From Bacteroidota bacterium (GTDB lineage: Bacteria > Bacteroidota > Bacteroidia > Chitinophagales > Chitinophagaceae), in the NCBI GenBank assembly GCA_005882315.1, contig VBAR01000001.1:2367736-2431735 (forward strand): a stretch of DNA of 64,000 bases, read 5' to 3'. Made by a program: the position numbers and the translations under genes. Below the pieces are notes generated by a model. That model was not told where the DNA came from, did not search any database, and was given only the letters and a program-made list of their open reading frames with translations. The stretch's first letter is position 1, and each line of letters begins with the position of its first letter. Below are positions 53,582 to 62,952 of this stretch, piece after piece.

Positions 53582-54727
53582 ATGCGACCGATCCAGATGG
53601 TAGATACAAAAACCCAGTACCAGAAAATTAAATCTGAAGTGGATAGGGCTGTATTAGATGTAATCGAAAGCTCGGCTTTTATTAATGGTAAACCTGTTCA
53701 TGAATTTGCAGCGGCGCTTTCTGCTTATGTTGGTGTAAAACATACAATACCCTGCGCTAACGGAACCGATGCCTTGCAGATTGCAATGATGGCTCTCGGT
53801 TTGCAACCCGGCGATGAAGTTATCACTCCTTCCTTTACTTATATTGCTACAACAGAAGTGATCGCTTTATTGAGGCTTACACCGGTTTTTGTTGAGGTAG
53901 ATAAAAAATCATTCTGTGTAGAAGCAGCCTCTATCCGCAAAGCAATCACACCAAAAACAAAAGCAATTGTACCGGTTCATCTATACGGACAGTCTTCACC
54001 AATGGAAGAAATAATGGCAATTGCAAAAGAATTTAATTTATTTGTGATAGAAGACACTGCCCAGGCCATCGGCAGTGAATATATTTTTAAAGATGGAACT
54101 AAAAAGAAAACCGGTTCAATTGGTCATGTAGGCGCTACTTCATTTTATCCTTCTAAAAATTTAGGTGGTTTTGGTGATGGTGGGGCCTTGTTCACTAACG
54201 ACGATGAACTAGCTGCTAAAATGAAAATGATTGCTAATCACGGGCAGAGCAAACAGTATTACCATGACGTGGTTGGTTGCAACAGCCGGCTCGATTCCAT
54301 CCAGGCAGCTGTATTGAATATTAAATTGAAACACCTCGATGAATATGCTGATGAAAGAAGAAAGGCAGCTGATTTCTACGACAAGGCTTTTGCTGGCAAT
54401 GAAAAAATAATTACTCCTTTCAGGGCTGCCTATTCAAAGCATGTGTTTCACCAATACACCATTGTGCTGAATGTAAAAGAGAATGCAAGTGATTTTAGAA
54501 ACGGATTGAAAGAGTATTTGGCAAAACATTCAATTCCTGCCATGATCTATTACCCGGTAGCGGGACATCAGCAAAAAATGTTTGAGACATTTGCAAAGCA
54601 GGATATCTCTTTGCCGATTACTGATTGGCTAACAGAAAGAGTAATTTCGTTGCCAATGCATACAGAGCTGGATCATGAACAACTCGGCTTTATTACATCA
54701 AAAATTTTAGATTACATTAATCAATAA
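53582..54727 (+). CDS. DegT/DnrJ/EryC1/StrS-family sugar aminotransferase
   Basis: PLP-dependent aminotransferase of 381 residues that adds an amino group to a keto-sugar nucleotide for surface polysaccharide synthesis. The PLP-Lys motif is in TSFYPSKNLGGFGDGGALFT, with GTDALQIAMMALGLQPGDEV and PVHLYGQSSPMEEIMAIAKE upstream and QAIGSEY plus NSRLDSIQAAVLNIKL downstream. It is closest in form to enzymes such as WbpE or QdtB, but the sugar cannot be inferred. It opens an operon with two UDP-sugar dehydrogenases, 14 bases before the next gene. Confidence 0.88.
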   Translation: MRPIQMVDTKTQYQKIKSEVDRAVLDVIESSAFINGKPVHEFAAALSAYVGVKHTIPCANGTDALQIAMMALGLQPGDEVITPSFTYIATTEVIALLRLTPVFVEVDKKSFCVEAASIRKAITPKTKAIVPVHLYGQSSPMEEIMAIAKEFNLFVIEDTAQAIGSEYIFKDGTKKKTGSIGHVGATSFYPSKNLGGFGDGGALFTNDDELAAKMKMIANHGQSKQYYHDVVGCNSRLDSIQAAVLNIKLKHLDEYADERRKAADFYDKAFAGNEKIITPFRAAYSKHVFHQYTIVLNVKENASDFRNGLKEYLAKHSIPAMIYYPVAGHQQKMFETFAKQDISLPITDWLTERVISLPMHTELDHEQLGFITSKILDYINQ

Positions 54728-54741
54728 AATTCAAACCTGAA

Positions 54742-56061
54742 ATGAAGATCGCAGTTGTAGGAACAGGATATGTCGGGTTGGTTAGCGGCACATGCCTTGC
54801 TGAAACCGGTAACACTATTACCTGCATTGATGTAGATGAAAAAAAAGTAGATAAACTAAATGCAGGGGAGATCACAATTTTTGAAAGAGGGCTGGAAGGA
54901 TTATACCTGCGCAACAGGCGGGAAGGTCGACTAAAATTTACTACAAGTTTAGAAGAAGGAATTCAAGGGGCTCAGCTAATCATGCTTGCTTTACCTACTC
55001 CACCGGGAGAAGATGGCTCTGCAGATTTAACTTATATATTGAAAGTAGCTGAAGATCTGGGAAAACTGATCAGCTCATATCATGTTATTGTAAACAAAAG
55101 TACTGTGCCGGTAGGTACAGCCGAAAAAGTGAAAGCTGCTATTGCAAAAAATTATAAAGGAGAATTTGATGTGATCAGCAACCCTGAATTTTTAAGAGAA
55201 GGGCTGGCAGTGGAAGATTTTATGCGGCCAGACAGGATTGTGATCGGCACTCAATCTGAACGGGCAAAAAAACTGATGACTGAACTTTATGAGCCTTTTG
55301 TTCGTAAAGGAAATCCTGTTTTTTTTATGGATGAACGAACTGCCGAACTAACTAAATATGCTGCTAATACTTTTCTGGCAACAAAAATTACATTCATGAA
55401 CGAGATTGCCCAATTATGTGAAAGAGTTGGGGCAGACGTTGATCTAATAAGAAGAGCAATGGGAGCCGATGACAGGATTGGTCAACGATTTTTGTTTCCC
55501 GGTATAGGTTTTGGTGGTAGTTGTTTTCCGAAAGATGTAAAAGCGTTGATACATTCTGCCGGTGAAGCAGGTTATCCTTTTAAAATACTAAAAGCTGTAA
55601 CGGAAGTAAACAACCTTCAGCGGGTTGCATTGGTGTCGAGAATAAAAAAATATTTCAATAATAACCTTGCAGGAAAGAAGCTGGCAATATGGGGATTATC
55701 CTTTAAACCCAATACAGATGATTTTCGTGAAGCACCGGCAAAATATATGATCGAGGAACTTTTACAGGCAGGCGCCGCCATAGCTGCCTTTGATCCGGAA
55801 GCAATGAATAATGCAAAGCTTGAATTTAAAGACAGAATTGAATATGGTAGCAGCCAATATGAAGTGCTGATGGGTTGTGATGCATTGATCATTGCAACTG
55901 AGTGGGGAGAGTTCCGTTCACCGGACTTTGAAAGGATTGGAAGTTTATTAAAATCGAAAACAATTTTTGATGGCCGCAATATGTATAGTACCGGGAAAAT
56001 GAATGAACTCGGATTTTATTATGAATGTATTGGCAGGCCTGTCGTTACCCTTAAAAAATAA
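54742..56061 (+). CDS. ugd: UDP-glucose 6-dehydrogenase
   Basis: NAD-dependent enzyme of 439 residues that oxidises UDP-glucose to UDP-glucuronate. It has the Rossmann motif MKIAVVGTGYVGLVSGTCLA, VNKSTVPVGTAEKVKAAIAK, ISNPEFLREGLAVEDFMRPD, AELTKYAANTFLATKITFMN, and the catalytic Cys in GIGFGGSCFPKDVKALIHSA, followed by IWGLSFKPNTDDFREAPAKY. Seven bases separate it from a second nucleotide-sugar dehydrogenase gene, so both are in one transcript. Confidence 0.93.
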   Translation: MKIAVVGTGYVGLVSGTCLAETGNTITCIDVDEKKVDKLNAGEITIFERGLEGLYLRNRREGRLKFTTSLEEGIQGAQLIMLALPTPPGEDGSADLTYILKVAEDLGKLISSYHVIVNKSTVPVGTAEKVKAAIAKNYKGEFDVISNPEFLREGLAVEDFMRPDRIVIGTQSERAKKLMTELYEPFVRKGNPVFFMDERTAELTKYAANTFLATKITFMNEIAQLCERVGADVDLIRRAMGADDRIGQRFLFPGIGFGGSCFPKDVKALIHSAGEAGYPFKILKAVTEVNNLQRVALVSRIKKYFNNNLAGKKLAIWGLSFKPNTDDFREAPAKYMIEELLQAGAAIAAFDPEAMNNAKLEFKDRIEYGSSQYEVLMGCDALIIATEWGEFRSPDFERIGSLLKSKTIFDGRNMYSTGKMNELGFYYECIGRPVVTLKK

Positions 56062-56068
56062 AGACTAA

Positions 56069-57358
56069 ATGTATCAGGAACTGGTTGACGGAAAATCTAA
56101 ACTGGCAGTGATTGGACTTGGCTATGTAGGCCTTCCAATCGCTTTGGAATTTGCAAAGAAAATCTCGGTTATAGGATTTGATATAAGTGAAAAGCGAATT
56201 GAGATGATGCGTAATAGTATCGACCCTAGTAATGAACTGGAAAAACAGGCATTTGAAGGTTGTGATATTACATTTACTACTTCCCTTGATTTGTTACGTG
56301 AAGCGAAGTTTTTTATTGTCGCTGTACCCACTCCTGTCGATGAGCATAATGTTCCTGACTTAACACCGGTAAAAAAAGCATCTGAGACAGTTGGTAAAGT
56401 AGTAAAGAAAGGAGATTATGTTGTTTTTGAGTCAACAGTTTATCCGGGTTGTACGGAAGAAGATTGTTTGCCCATCATTGAAAAATTATCCGGGTTAAAA
56501 AATATTACTGATTTTAAGTTGGGTTATTCTCCTGAAAGAATTAATCCGGGAGATAAAAATCATACGCTTTCGTCTATAATAAAAGTGGTATCCGGTTGTG
56601 ATGCAACATCGCTTGAAGACATTGCAAAGACATATGAGCTTGTAGTGAAAGCCGGTGTGCACCGGGCTTCTTCAATTAAAGTAGCGGAGGCAGCAAAAAT
56701 CATTGAGAACACTCAACGGGATTTGAATATTGCTTTAATGAATGAACTATCTATCATTTTTAATATGATGGGCATAAACACCTATGAAGTTTTAGAAGCT
56801 GCCGGAACAAAATGGAATTTCCTGAAATTTCAACCGGGACTCGTAGGCGGACATTGTATCGGCGTGGATCCTTATTATCTTACTTATAAAGCAAATGAAC
56901 TGGGGTATGATGCTGAAGTGATATTAGCCGGAAGAAACATTAATGATAATATGGCTAAGTATGTTGCAAAAACCATCGTACAGCATCTTATTAAAAATAC
57001 AGACGATGTAAAGAAGGCAAAAGTGCTGGTAAAGGGAGCAACTTTTAAAGAAAATGTAAGTGATATCCGTAATTCCAAAGTAGCGGATGTTGTAAAGGCG
57101 CTGGAGTCATATTATGTAAACGTAGAAGTGGAAGACCCGTATGCAGATTCAGATGAATTGAAACATGAATATGGTTTTGGATTGGTAGACAAAGTTTCAA
57201 CTGATTATGATGCAGTGATTATAACAGTTCCCCATAATGATTACAAGGAACTGGGTGACGATTATTTTGCTTCTATTACAAAACCACATGCAATGATTGC
57301 TGACCTCAAAGGAATTTACCGTAATAAAATTTCAAACCGACAATACTGGAGTTTATAA
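56069..57358 (+). CDS. Nucleotide-sugar dehydrogenase, TviB/WbpO-like (UDP-HexNAc)
   Basis: A 429-residue dehydrogenase, homologous in fold to the ugd product but in the UDP-N-acetylhexosamine group. Motifs: KLAVIGLGYVGLPIALEFAK, FESTVYPGCTEEDCLPIIEK, YSPERINPGDKNHTL, KVAEAAKIIENTQRDLNIAL and the catalytic Cys in GLVGGHCIGVDPYYLTYKAN. The PGD.NH and GGHCIGVDPYYL patterns point to TviB- or WbpO-like enzymes that act on UDP-GlcNAc or UDP-GalNAc. One base separates it from rfbC. With the aminotransferase this suggests an acidic amino sugar in a surface polymer. Confidence 0.9.
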   Translation: MYQELVDGKSKLAVIGLGYVGLPIALEFAKKISVIGFDISEKRIEMMRNSIDPSNELEKQAFEGCDITFTTSLDLLREAKFFIVAVPTPVDEHNVPDLTPVKKASETVGKVVKKGDYVVFESTVYPGCTEEDCLPIIEKLSGLKNITDFKLGYSPERINPGDKNHTLSSIIKVVSGCDATSLEDIAKTYELVVKAGVHRASSIKVAEAAKIIENTQRDLNIALMNELSIIFNMMGINTYEVLEAAGTKWNFLKFQPGLVGGHCIGVDPYYLTYKANELGYDAEVILAGRNINDNMAKYVAKTIVQHLIKNTDDVKKAKVLVKGATFKENVSDIRNSKVADVVKALESYYVNVEVEDPYADSDELKHEYGFGLVDKVSTDYDAVIITVPHNDYKELGDDYFASITKPHAMIADLKGIYRNKISNRQYWSL

Positions 57359-57359
57359 T

Positions 57360-57908
57360 ATGTCATTCAGCGTAACACCTTTAAAAGATGTATTGATCTT
57401 CGAGCCAAAGGTTTTTGAAGATAGCCGTGGTTTTTTCTTTGAGTCATATAATGAAAACACATTTAAGTCAGCTGGGGTAAATTTTCATTGGGTGCAGGAT
57501 AATCAATCCTTATCTTCTTATGGAGTTATCCGGGGATTGCATTACCAGCTCAACCCGTATGCACAGGTAAAACTTGTAAGAGTGTTGGTTGGTGAGATAC
57601 TGGACGTGGTAGTAGATATTAGAAAGACATCGCCGACCTATGGACATTCTTATGCAATTGAGTTATCAGCAAAAAACAAAAAACAGCTTTTTATTCCCGG
57701 AGGTTTTGCCCATGGTTTTTCTGTACTGAGTGAAAAAGCTGAAATGTTGTATAAATGCAATGAGTTTTACAATAGAGAAACCGAAGGAGGTATAATTTAT
57801 AATGATCCGGCATTGAAAATCGATTGGCGCATACCGGCCGGTAAGGAAATAGTTTCAGATAAAGACGAAGCATTGCCTCTGCTGGCTGATTGTAAGAATA
57901 ATTTTTAA
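57360..57908 (+). CDS. rfbC: dTDP-4-dehydrorhamnose 3,5-epimerase
   Basis: Cytoplasmic epimerase of 182 residues, the third step in dTDP-L-rhamnose synthesis. The start at 57360 (MSFSVTPLKDVLIFEPKVFE) fits the family; the longer ORF from 57297 would overlap the previous gene. Motifs: FFFESYNENTFKSAGVNFHW, VQDNQSLSSYGVIRGLHYQL with the catalytic His, ILDVVVDIRKTSPTYG, and LFIPGGFAHGFSVLSEKAEM with YKCNEFYNRETEGGI. rfbD follows after 15 bases. Confidence 0.94.
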   Translation: MSFSVTPLKDVLIFEPKVFEDSRGFFFESYNENTFKSAGVNFHWVQDNQSLSSYGVIRGLHYQLNPYAQVKLVRVLVGEILDVVVDIRKTSPTYGHSYAIELSAKNKKQLFIPGGFAHGFSVLSEKAEMLYKCNEFYNRETEGGIIYNDPALKIDWRIPAGKEIVSDKDEALPLLADCKNNF

Positions 57909-57923
57909 TTCATAGATTTAATA

Positions 57924-58784
57924 ATGGCCCAACCAAAAATACTTGTAACCGGAGCCAATGGCCAGTTGGGAAAAGAATTAAAACAATTAGCTCCATCTTA
58001 TCCACAGCTTGATTTTATTTTTTTATCAAGAGAAGATTTACCTATTCATCATTTTGAAATGGTGAGAAACTATTTCAAAATTCATAAGCCTTCCTTTCTT
58101 ATCAACGCTGCAGCTTATACTGCAGTGGACCGGGCCGAACAGGAAAAAGATCTGGCCATGCAGGTAAATGCAGAAGCAGTAGGCGTACTGGCAGCAGTGT
58201 GTAAAGAAAATGATTGCAGGTTTATTCATATATCAACGGATTATGTTTTTGATGGCAATGCATCCACACCCTATAAAGAAGATACGCCAACTAATCCGCA
58301 ATCAGTTTATGGTTCATCAAAGCTGGAGGGGGAGAAGCAGGCAATGCAATTGAACCCAGAATCGATCATTCTCCGCACATCATGGGTGTATAGTGAGTTT
58401 GGAAAAAACTTTGTAAGAACGATGATGAAGCTCATGTGTGAAAAAACTGAAGTTAATGTTGTAAGTGACCAGGTGGGTTCGCCAACTTATGCAGCAGATC
58501 TGGCCGAAGTAATTTTACAAATCACTGTCAAATGGATACCCGGCATTTATCATTTCTCTAACGAAGGAATAATTAGCTGGTATGATTTTGCAGTTGCAAT
58601 AAAAGAAATAACCCGGAGCAATTGTAAAGTCAATCCGATTCCAACATCAGCTTATCCTACACCAGCAAAAAGACCGGCCTATTCTGTTTTAGATAAAAAT
58701 AAAATTCAACAGTCATTTGGGATCAGTTTAAAAAACTGGAAAGACAGCCTTGCTATTTGTATTGAAAAAATAAAAAAGGCATGA
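57924..58784 (+). CDS. rfbD: dTDP-4-dehydrorhamnose reductase
   Basis: NADPH-dependent reductase of 286 residues that makes dTDP-L-rhamnose. It is a short-chain-dehydrogenase-type fold: Rossmann motif KILVTGANGQLGKELKQLAP, INAAAYTAVDRAEQEKDLAM, FIHISTDYVFDGNASTPYKE, the catalytic Tyr-x-x-x-Lys in NPQSVYGSSKLEGEKQAMQL, and RTSWVYSEFGKNFVRTMMKL. Its C-terminus also contains the T-tract and stem of the converging gene's terminator (58772-58797). rfbA and rfbB are not in the window. Confidence 0.94.
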   Translation: MAQPKILVTGANGQLGKELKQLAPSYPQLDFIFLSREDLPIHHFEMVRNYFKIHKPSFLINAAAYTAVDRAEQEKDLAMQVNAEAVGVLAAVCKENDCRFIHISTDYVFDGNASTPYKEDTPTNPQSVYGSSKLEGEKQAMQLNPESIILRTSWVYSEFGKNFVRTMMKLMCEKTEVNVVSDQVGSPTYAADLAEVILQITVKWIPGIYHFSNEGIISWYDFAVAIKEITRSNCKVNPIPTSAYPTPAKRPAYSVLDKNKIQQSFGISLKNWKDSLAICIEKIKKA

Positions 58785-58797
58785 ATCTTGTCATGCC
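58772..58797 (-). terminator. Minus-strand terminator embedded in the end of rfbD
   Basis: On the minus strand GGCATGA (58797-58791) pairs with TCATGCC (58784-58778), loop of six, then six T. It ends the transcript of the gene at 58820. The left arm contains the rfbD stop codon, so the hairpin overlaps the converging coding region. Confidence 0.85.
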
Positions 58798-58819
58798 TGT
58801 AGAATATTTACCTGGAAAT

Positions 58820-59494
58820 TTATTTTATTGAAGTTATTTCAGCAGTAGCGCCATTCGCATCACTCTTTATCACACCAAAACCCGGAGCAAACCATTCGAT
58901 CACATCAGCTTTTACGGGAATGCTAATGCCGGAAATTTTAATATTCATTTTCTGATTGGATGAAATTTTAAAACAATCCCATGTGCCTGCAGGAGTGGTT
59001 ACACTTTCCTTGCCTAAAACTTTACGTTCGGTAATGTTTACGCTTACACTACCCGACATTCCGCTCGTACTTTTATAATCCATACTGAACTGCCCATCTT
59101 TCAGTGCGTCACCTTCGTTCATGTTTACAGGATATTCAAGATAAACATCACTTGCTGTAGCGGTAGCAGTTCCCATTTGTTCCTGCTGTGCCGATGGAAT
59201 AAATAACTTCATATCCATCATTAAAACACCTGCTACACATTTTACATTATTAGTTGCTTTGGAAATGCTCTTTCCTTTATCACTAAAAAATTCTGAGTTA
59301 ACAGTTCCAGTTGTAGCAGTTCCGGATTTAGAAACATTTGAAATAGTATAAACCTGTTTGCCGGTTTCCTTTCCTTTTTTATTTTTAAAAGTCTGTTCGA
59401 TCGTTTTATTATCCTGCAAAAAATAATAATTACAATCCTGGCCAATGATTATATTACTGAGTACAAGACAAACTGCAAACAATAAGATTTTCAT
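58820..59494 (-). CDS. Secreted protein of unknown function, TapB/DUF3108-like
   Basis: About 224 residues from the start at 59494 (MKILLFAVCLVLSNIIIGQ, a good signal peptide); an ATG at 59512 would add six residues ahead of it. The mature part is beta-rich with alternating strands (CNYYFLQDNKTIEQTFKNKK, NVKCVAGVLMMDMKLFIPSA, SGSVSVNITERKVLGKESVT, TPAGTWDCFKISSNQKMNIK, EWFAPGFGVIKSDANGATAE). The pattern 'TPAGTWDCFKI ... EWFAPGFGVIKS' recalls DUF3108-like periplasmic proteins of Bacteroidota. No function is known. It converges on rfbD and has its own terminator. Confidence 0.72.
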   Translation of the reverse strand: MKILLFAVCLVLSNIIIGQDCNYYFLQDNKTIEQTFKNKKGKETGKQVYTISNVSKSGTATTGTVNSEFFSDKGKSISKATNNVKCVAGVLMMDMKLFIPSAQQEQMGTATATASDVYLEYPVNMNEGDALKDGQFSMDYKSTSGMSGSVSVNITERKVLGKESVTTPAGTWDCFKISSNQKMNIKISGISIPVKADVIEWFAPGFGVIKSDANGATAEITSIK

Positions 59495-59650
59495 GTTTAT
59501 TTTTTTGAGCAATACCTAAATTAGGAAAAAATATAACTCGATTGTTACTCATATTTCCCCCAAAAAAAATCTAACTTCAGTTATACACAAGCTCTATCGC
59601 AAACGGGTTTTTCAAAAAAATTGCCTTTCATTTGTACCAAACTGTCCTTT

Positions 59651-62600
59651 ATGCGAAAATCTAACCACCGAATCCAGGAATTATTATTCACAATTGTACT
59701 GATCATTTTATCTGCTGCAATTGCATCCGCACAGATAACAACAGCCACTTTAAGCGGCTATGTTAAAGACTCAAAAGGTGAAGCGCTGCAATCGGTGACA
59801 GTTACTGTAGAATTTGCAGATGCAGGAATCAAACAAATAGTAATTACAAAATCAGATGGAAGATTTACTGTGCCCAATCTTCGTGCGGGAGGTCCTTATG
59901 TAGTAACGATTGAACATGTAAGCTATAAAAAAGTTACAACTGAAAATGTAGTGCTCGACCTGGGATTAAACAACAGCATTGATGTTGTAATGGAAGAAAA
60001 AGAACAAACCATTGCTAACGTGGTAGTAGTTGCCCGTTCAAGTGTTTTTGATAATAAAAGAACAGGGCCTTCTACAAATATTTCAAATAGGCAATTAAGA
60101 ACAATGCCCTCTATTTCCCGTTCTACAGAAGATTTTTTAAGATTTACACCATCTGCTTCTGCTACTTACAATGGAATGTCATTTGCCGGGAGAAACGGGC
60201 AGTATAACAATTTCTCACTGGACGGGGCAATTTTTAATAATCCATTTGGGTTAGATGCACCGGGCCCGGGCGGGCAAACCAATGCGCAACCTATTTCATT
60301 GGATGCAATTGAACAGATCCAGGTAAATATTGCACCCTATGATATAACACAAGCTGGCTTTACCGGTGCGGGGGTAAATACCGTTACTAAATCCGGGAGT
60401 AATAAATTTTCAGGAACGGCTTATGCATTTTACCGTACAGAAACATTTACTGGCAGAGAAGTTTCAGGACACAAACAGGTTGTTCCTGATCTAACACAAT
60501 TTCAGGGCGGCTTTGCTTTTGGGGGTGCTTTAAAGAAAAATAAACTTTTTTATTTTTTAAGTTTTGAAACCGAACAAAGAACAGATGAGGCTACAAGCTA
60601 TGTTACACGCAATGCAAGCAACGGTGGCAATTCAAATACATCCCGTGTACTGGAATCCGATATGCAGGCGGTAAGAAGCATTTTAAAATCGAAATTTAAT
60701 TATGAGACCGGCGATTACCAGGGGTTCACACATAATCAAGATAACTATAAATGGATGGCAAAATTGGATTGGAATATCAACAGTGTTCATAAACTCGCAT
60801 TTACTTATAATGGATTAAGTGCAAGGAAAGAGAAACCTGCACACCCGAGTGCCATCGGTCGCCGGGGTCCTGATTATACAACATTGCAATTTCAAAACTC
60901 AGGTTACGAGATCGTGAATGATCTGCACAATTTTGCTGCTGAGTTGAAATCAAATTTCAAAAGTGGTAATGCAAATAAGCTGAGGGTGATCTACACAACT
61001 TTTAGAGATAGCCGTAATCCATTTTCAGCGCCTTTCCCCGTTGTAAATATTTCCAAGAATAATACAAGATATATTGTTGCAGGTCATGAACCTTTTTCAA
61101 TTTACAATCGCCTGAATCAGGATGCTTTCCAGGCAACAAACGATTTCCAGATATTTGCCAACAAACATACCGTTACAATTGGTGCATCACTCGAGACTTT
61201 CAAATTTGGAAATTCATTTAACCTGACTGGTTATGGCCCTACAGTATTTTGGGATAGCGATATTCAAACATTCAAAGATAGTGTACCAGTTAGCGGAAAA
61301 TTGGTATTTGGGGCTTACCCGCTTGATGTGGATGTAAACTATGCAAGGAACCGTGCTGTTGCGGATCGCTGGTCATGGTATTATCTCACCGTTGGCCAGT
61401 TTGCTCTTTATGGACAGGATGAATGGCAGGTTACTCCAAATTTTAGAATGACATTGGGACTCCGTATTGATAAGCCTATTTATTTTGAAAAAAAATTCAG
61501 TGTTGATTTTCCCAATTTTAATGGCGATGGAACTTACGCTGGGTCTAACCTGACAGCATCACCAACTGTACAGAATAGTGATAACCTTACATTATTTGAT
61601 AAAGATGGTAAACCAGTTACCAATGGACCCGGCAAAGATCTCGACAATACAAGGCTGCCAACAGGCAAACCTTTATTTTCACCACGATTTGGATTTAACT
61701 GGGATGCTAGCGGAGATAAAAAATTCCAAATACGCGGCGGCTCAGGATTATTTTCCGGACGTTTTCCATTTGTATGGTTGGGTAATCATATAGGAAATCC
61801 ATTCAGCTTTTTCTATAATGCTACTGATCACAATTTCCGATGGCCACAGATATGGCGTTCAAATCTTGGAATTGATATTCGTACAAATCCAGGATGGATC
61901 ATAACAACAGATATTTCTTATACAAAAGATGTGAAAGCGATGATGGTACGTAATTATAAATTAGGTACTCCAACCGGAACGTTGAATTCAGGTACTGGCG
62001 ACAGACGTAATATTTACCTTGCAGCTAACCAGGGTGCAGCCAATGCGTACGTATTTACTAATACAGATGTAGGCTACCAATTTAACTGGACGCTGCAGCT
62101 CCAAAGAACTTTCGCTAAAGGGCTAACCGTAATGGCTGCTTATAATTACCTGGTTGCAAAAGATGCAAGCTCTATTTCGGCAGAAATTTCAAGTGATGCA
62201 TTTGACCGCAACCCAATATTGAATAATGCAAACGAAGCCATTCTTACTCCTTCTTTGTATGGAAATACACATCGCAGTATTGTAGCTGCTTCACGCAAGT
62301 TCGATTATGGTCATAATAAAAAATGGGCAACAACAATTTCCTTGTTTGGCTCATGGACCTCAGGTAACCGTTTTGCATATGTGTATGGTGGTGATATTAA
62401 TAATGATGGAACTGCTACCAATGATCTGTTATATGTTCCAACTGTTGGAGAAATTGATGCAATGGCTTTTGCTTCGTTAGTAGATGTAGACGGAAATACT
62501 ATATCTGCGGCAGCACAAAGACAAGGATTGAAAGATTTTATTCTCCAGGATGAATACCTGAGTGAAAGAAGAGGACTATACACAGAGAAATATGGCGGCG

Positions 62601-62899
62601 TTACTCCCTGGTATAGCCAGGTGGATGTTAGAATTCTACAGGATCTTATATTGAGCAAGGAAAAAGGACGATCTCTCCAGTTCAGTATTGACCTTGTTAA
62701 TCTTGGGAATATGATAAACAGTAATTGGGGTGTTCGTAAATATGCGACTACTTCTGGTTTCTATCAGCCGCTTTCTGTAAACTATAATAACAACAGCCCG
62801 GTTTACCAATTCGATCCTTCAAACAAAAGTACATTTATTGATAGTCCCGATCTGCAGAGCCGCTGGCAATTGCAATTTGGATTGAGATATAATTTTTAG
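59651..62899 (+). CDS. Oar-like TonB-dependent outer membrane receptor
   Basis: Large outer-membrane protein of 1082 residues from the start at 59651 (MRKSNHRIQELLFTIVLIIL then SAAIASAQ, a signal peptide). It has an N-terminal carboxypeptidase-regulatory-like domain (ATLSGYVKDSKGEALQSVTV), a plug domain (NISNRQLRTMPSISRSTEDF, GVNTVTKSGSNKFSGTAYAF) and a long barrel with aromatic strands ending LQFGLRYNF. The domain order matches Oar-type receptors rather than SusC, and no SusD-type gene follows. It probably imports a large or scarce substrate or exports a surface structure; the substrate is unknown. A terminator closes it at 62916-62952. Confidence 0.93.
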   Translation: MRKSNHRIQELLFTIVLIILSAAIASAQITTATLSGYVKDSKGEALQSVTVTVEFADAGIKQIVITKSDGRFTVPNLRAGGPYVVTIEHVSYKKVTTENVVLDLGLNNSIDVVMEEKEQTIANVVVVARSSVFDNKRTGPSTNISNRQLRTMPSISRSTEDFLRFTPSASATYNGMSFAGRNGQYNNFSLDGAIFNNPFGLDAPGPGGQTNAQPISLDAIEQIQVNIAPYDITQAGFTGAGVNTVTKSGSNKFSGTAYAFYRTETFTGREVSGHKQVVPDLTQFQGGFAFGGALKKNKLFYFLSFETEQRTDEATSYVTRNASNGGNSNTSRVLESDMQAVRSILKSKFNYETGDYQGFTHNQDNYKWMAKLDWNINSVHKLAFTYNGLSARKEKPAHPSAIGRRGPDYTTLQFQNSGYEIVNDLHNFAAELKSNFKSGNANKLRVIYTTFRDSRNPFSAPFPVVNISKNNTRYIVAGHEPFSIYNRLNQDAFQATNDFQIFANKHTVTIGASLETFKFGNSFNLTGYGPTVFWDSDIQTFKDSVPVSGKLVFGAYPLDVDVNYARNRAVADRWSWYYLTVGQFALYGQDEWQVTPNFRMTLGLRIDKPIYFEKKFSVDFPNFNGDGTYAGSNLTASPTVQNSDNLTLFDKDGKPVTNGPGKDLDNTRLPTGKPLFSPRFGFNWDASGDKKFQIRGGSGLFSGRFPFVWLGNHIGNPFSFFYNATDHNFRWPQIWRSNLGIDIRTNPGWIITTDISYTKDVKAMMVRNYKLGTPTGTLNSGTGDRRNIYLAANQGAANAYVFTNTDVGYQFNWTLQLQRTFAKGLTVMAAYNYLVAKDASSISAEISSDAFDRNPILNNANEAILTPSLYGNTHRSIVAASRKFDYGHNKKWATTISLFGSWTSGNRFAYVYGGDINNDGTATNDLLYVPTVGEIDAMAFASLVDVDGNTISAAAQRQGLKDFILQDEYLSERRGLYTEKYGGVTPWYSQVDVRILQDLILSKEKGRSLQFSIDLVNLGNMINSNWGVRKYATTSGFYQPLSVNYNNNSPVYQFDPSNKSTFIDSPDLQSRWQLQFGLRYNF

Positions 62900-62915
62900 A
62901 ATGTTGATTATACAA

Positions 62916-62952
62916 GAAACCTGTTCAGATAATTGAACAGGTTTCTATTTTT
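62916..62952 (+). terminator. Rho-independent terminator after the TonB receptor
   Basis: GAAACCTGTTC (62916-62926) and GAACAGGTTTC (62935-62945) form an 11-pair stem with an eight-base loop, followed by TATTTTTT. It overlaps the stop codon of the converging oxidase gene. Confidence 0.9.

Noticed and set aside
59651-62899. SusC-type glycan receptor
   Set aside because: No SusD-like gene follows and the domain order and length fit Oar-type receptors better.
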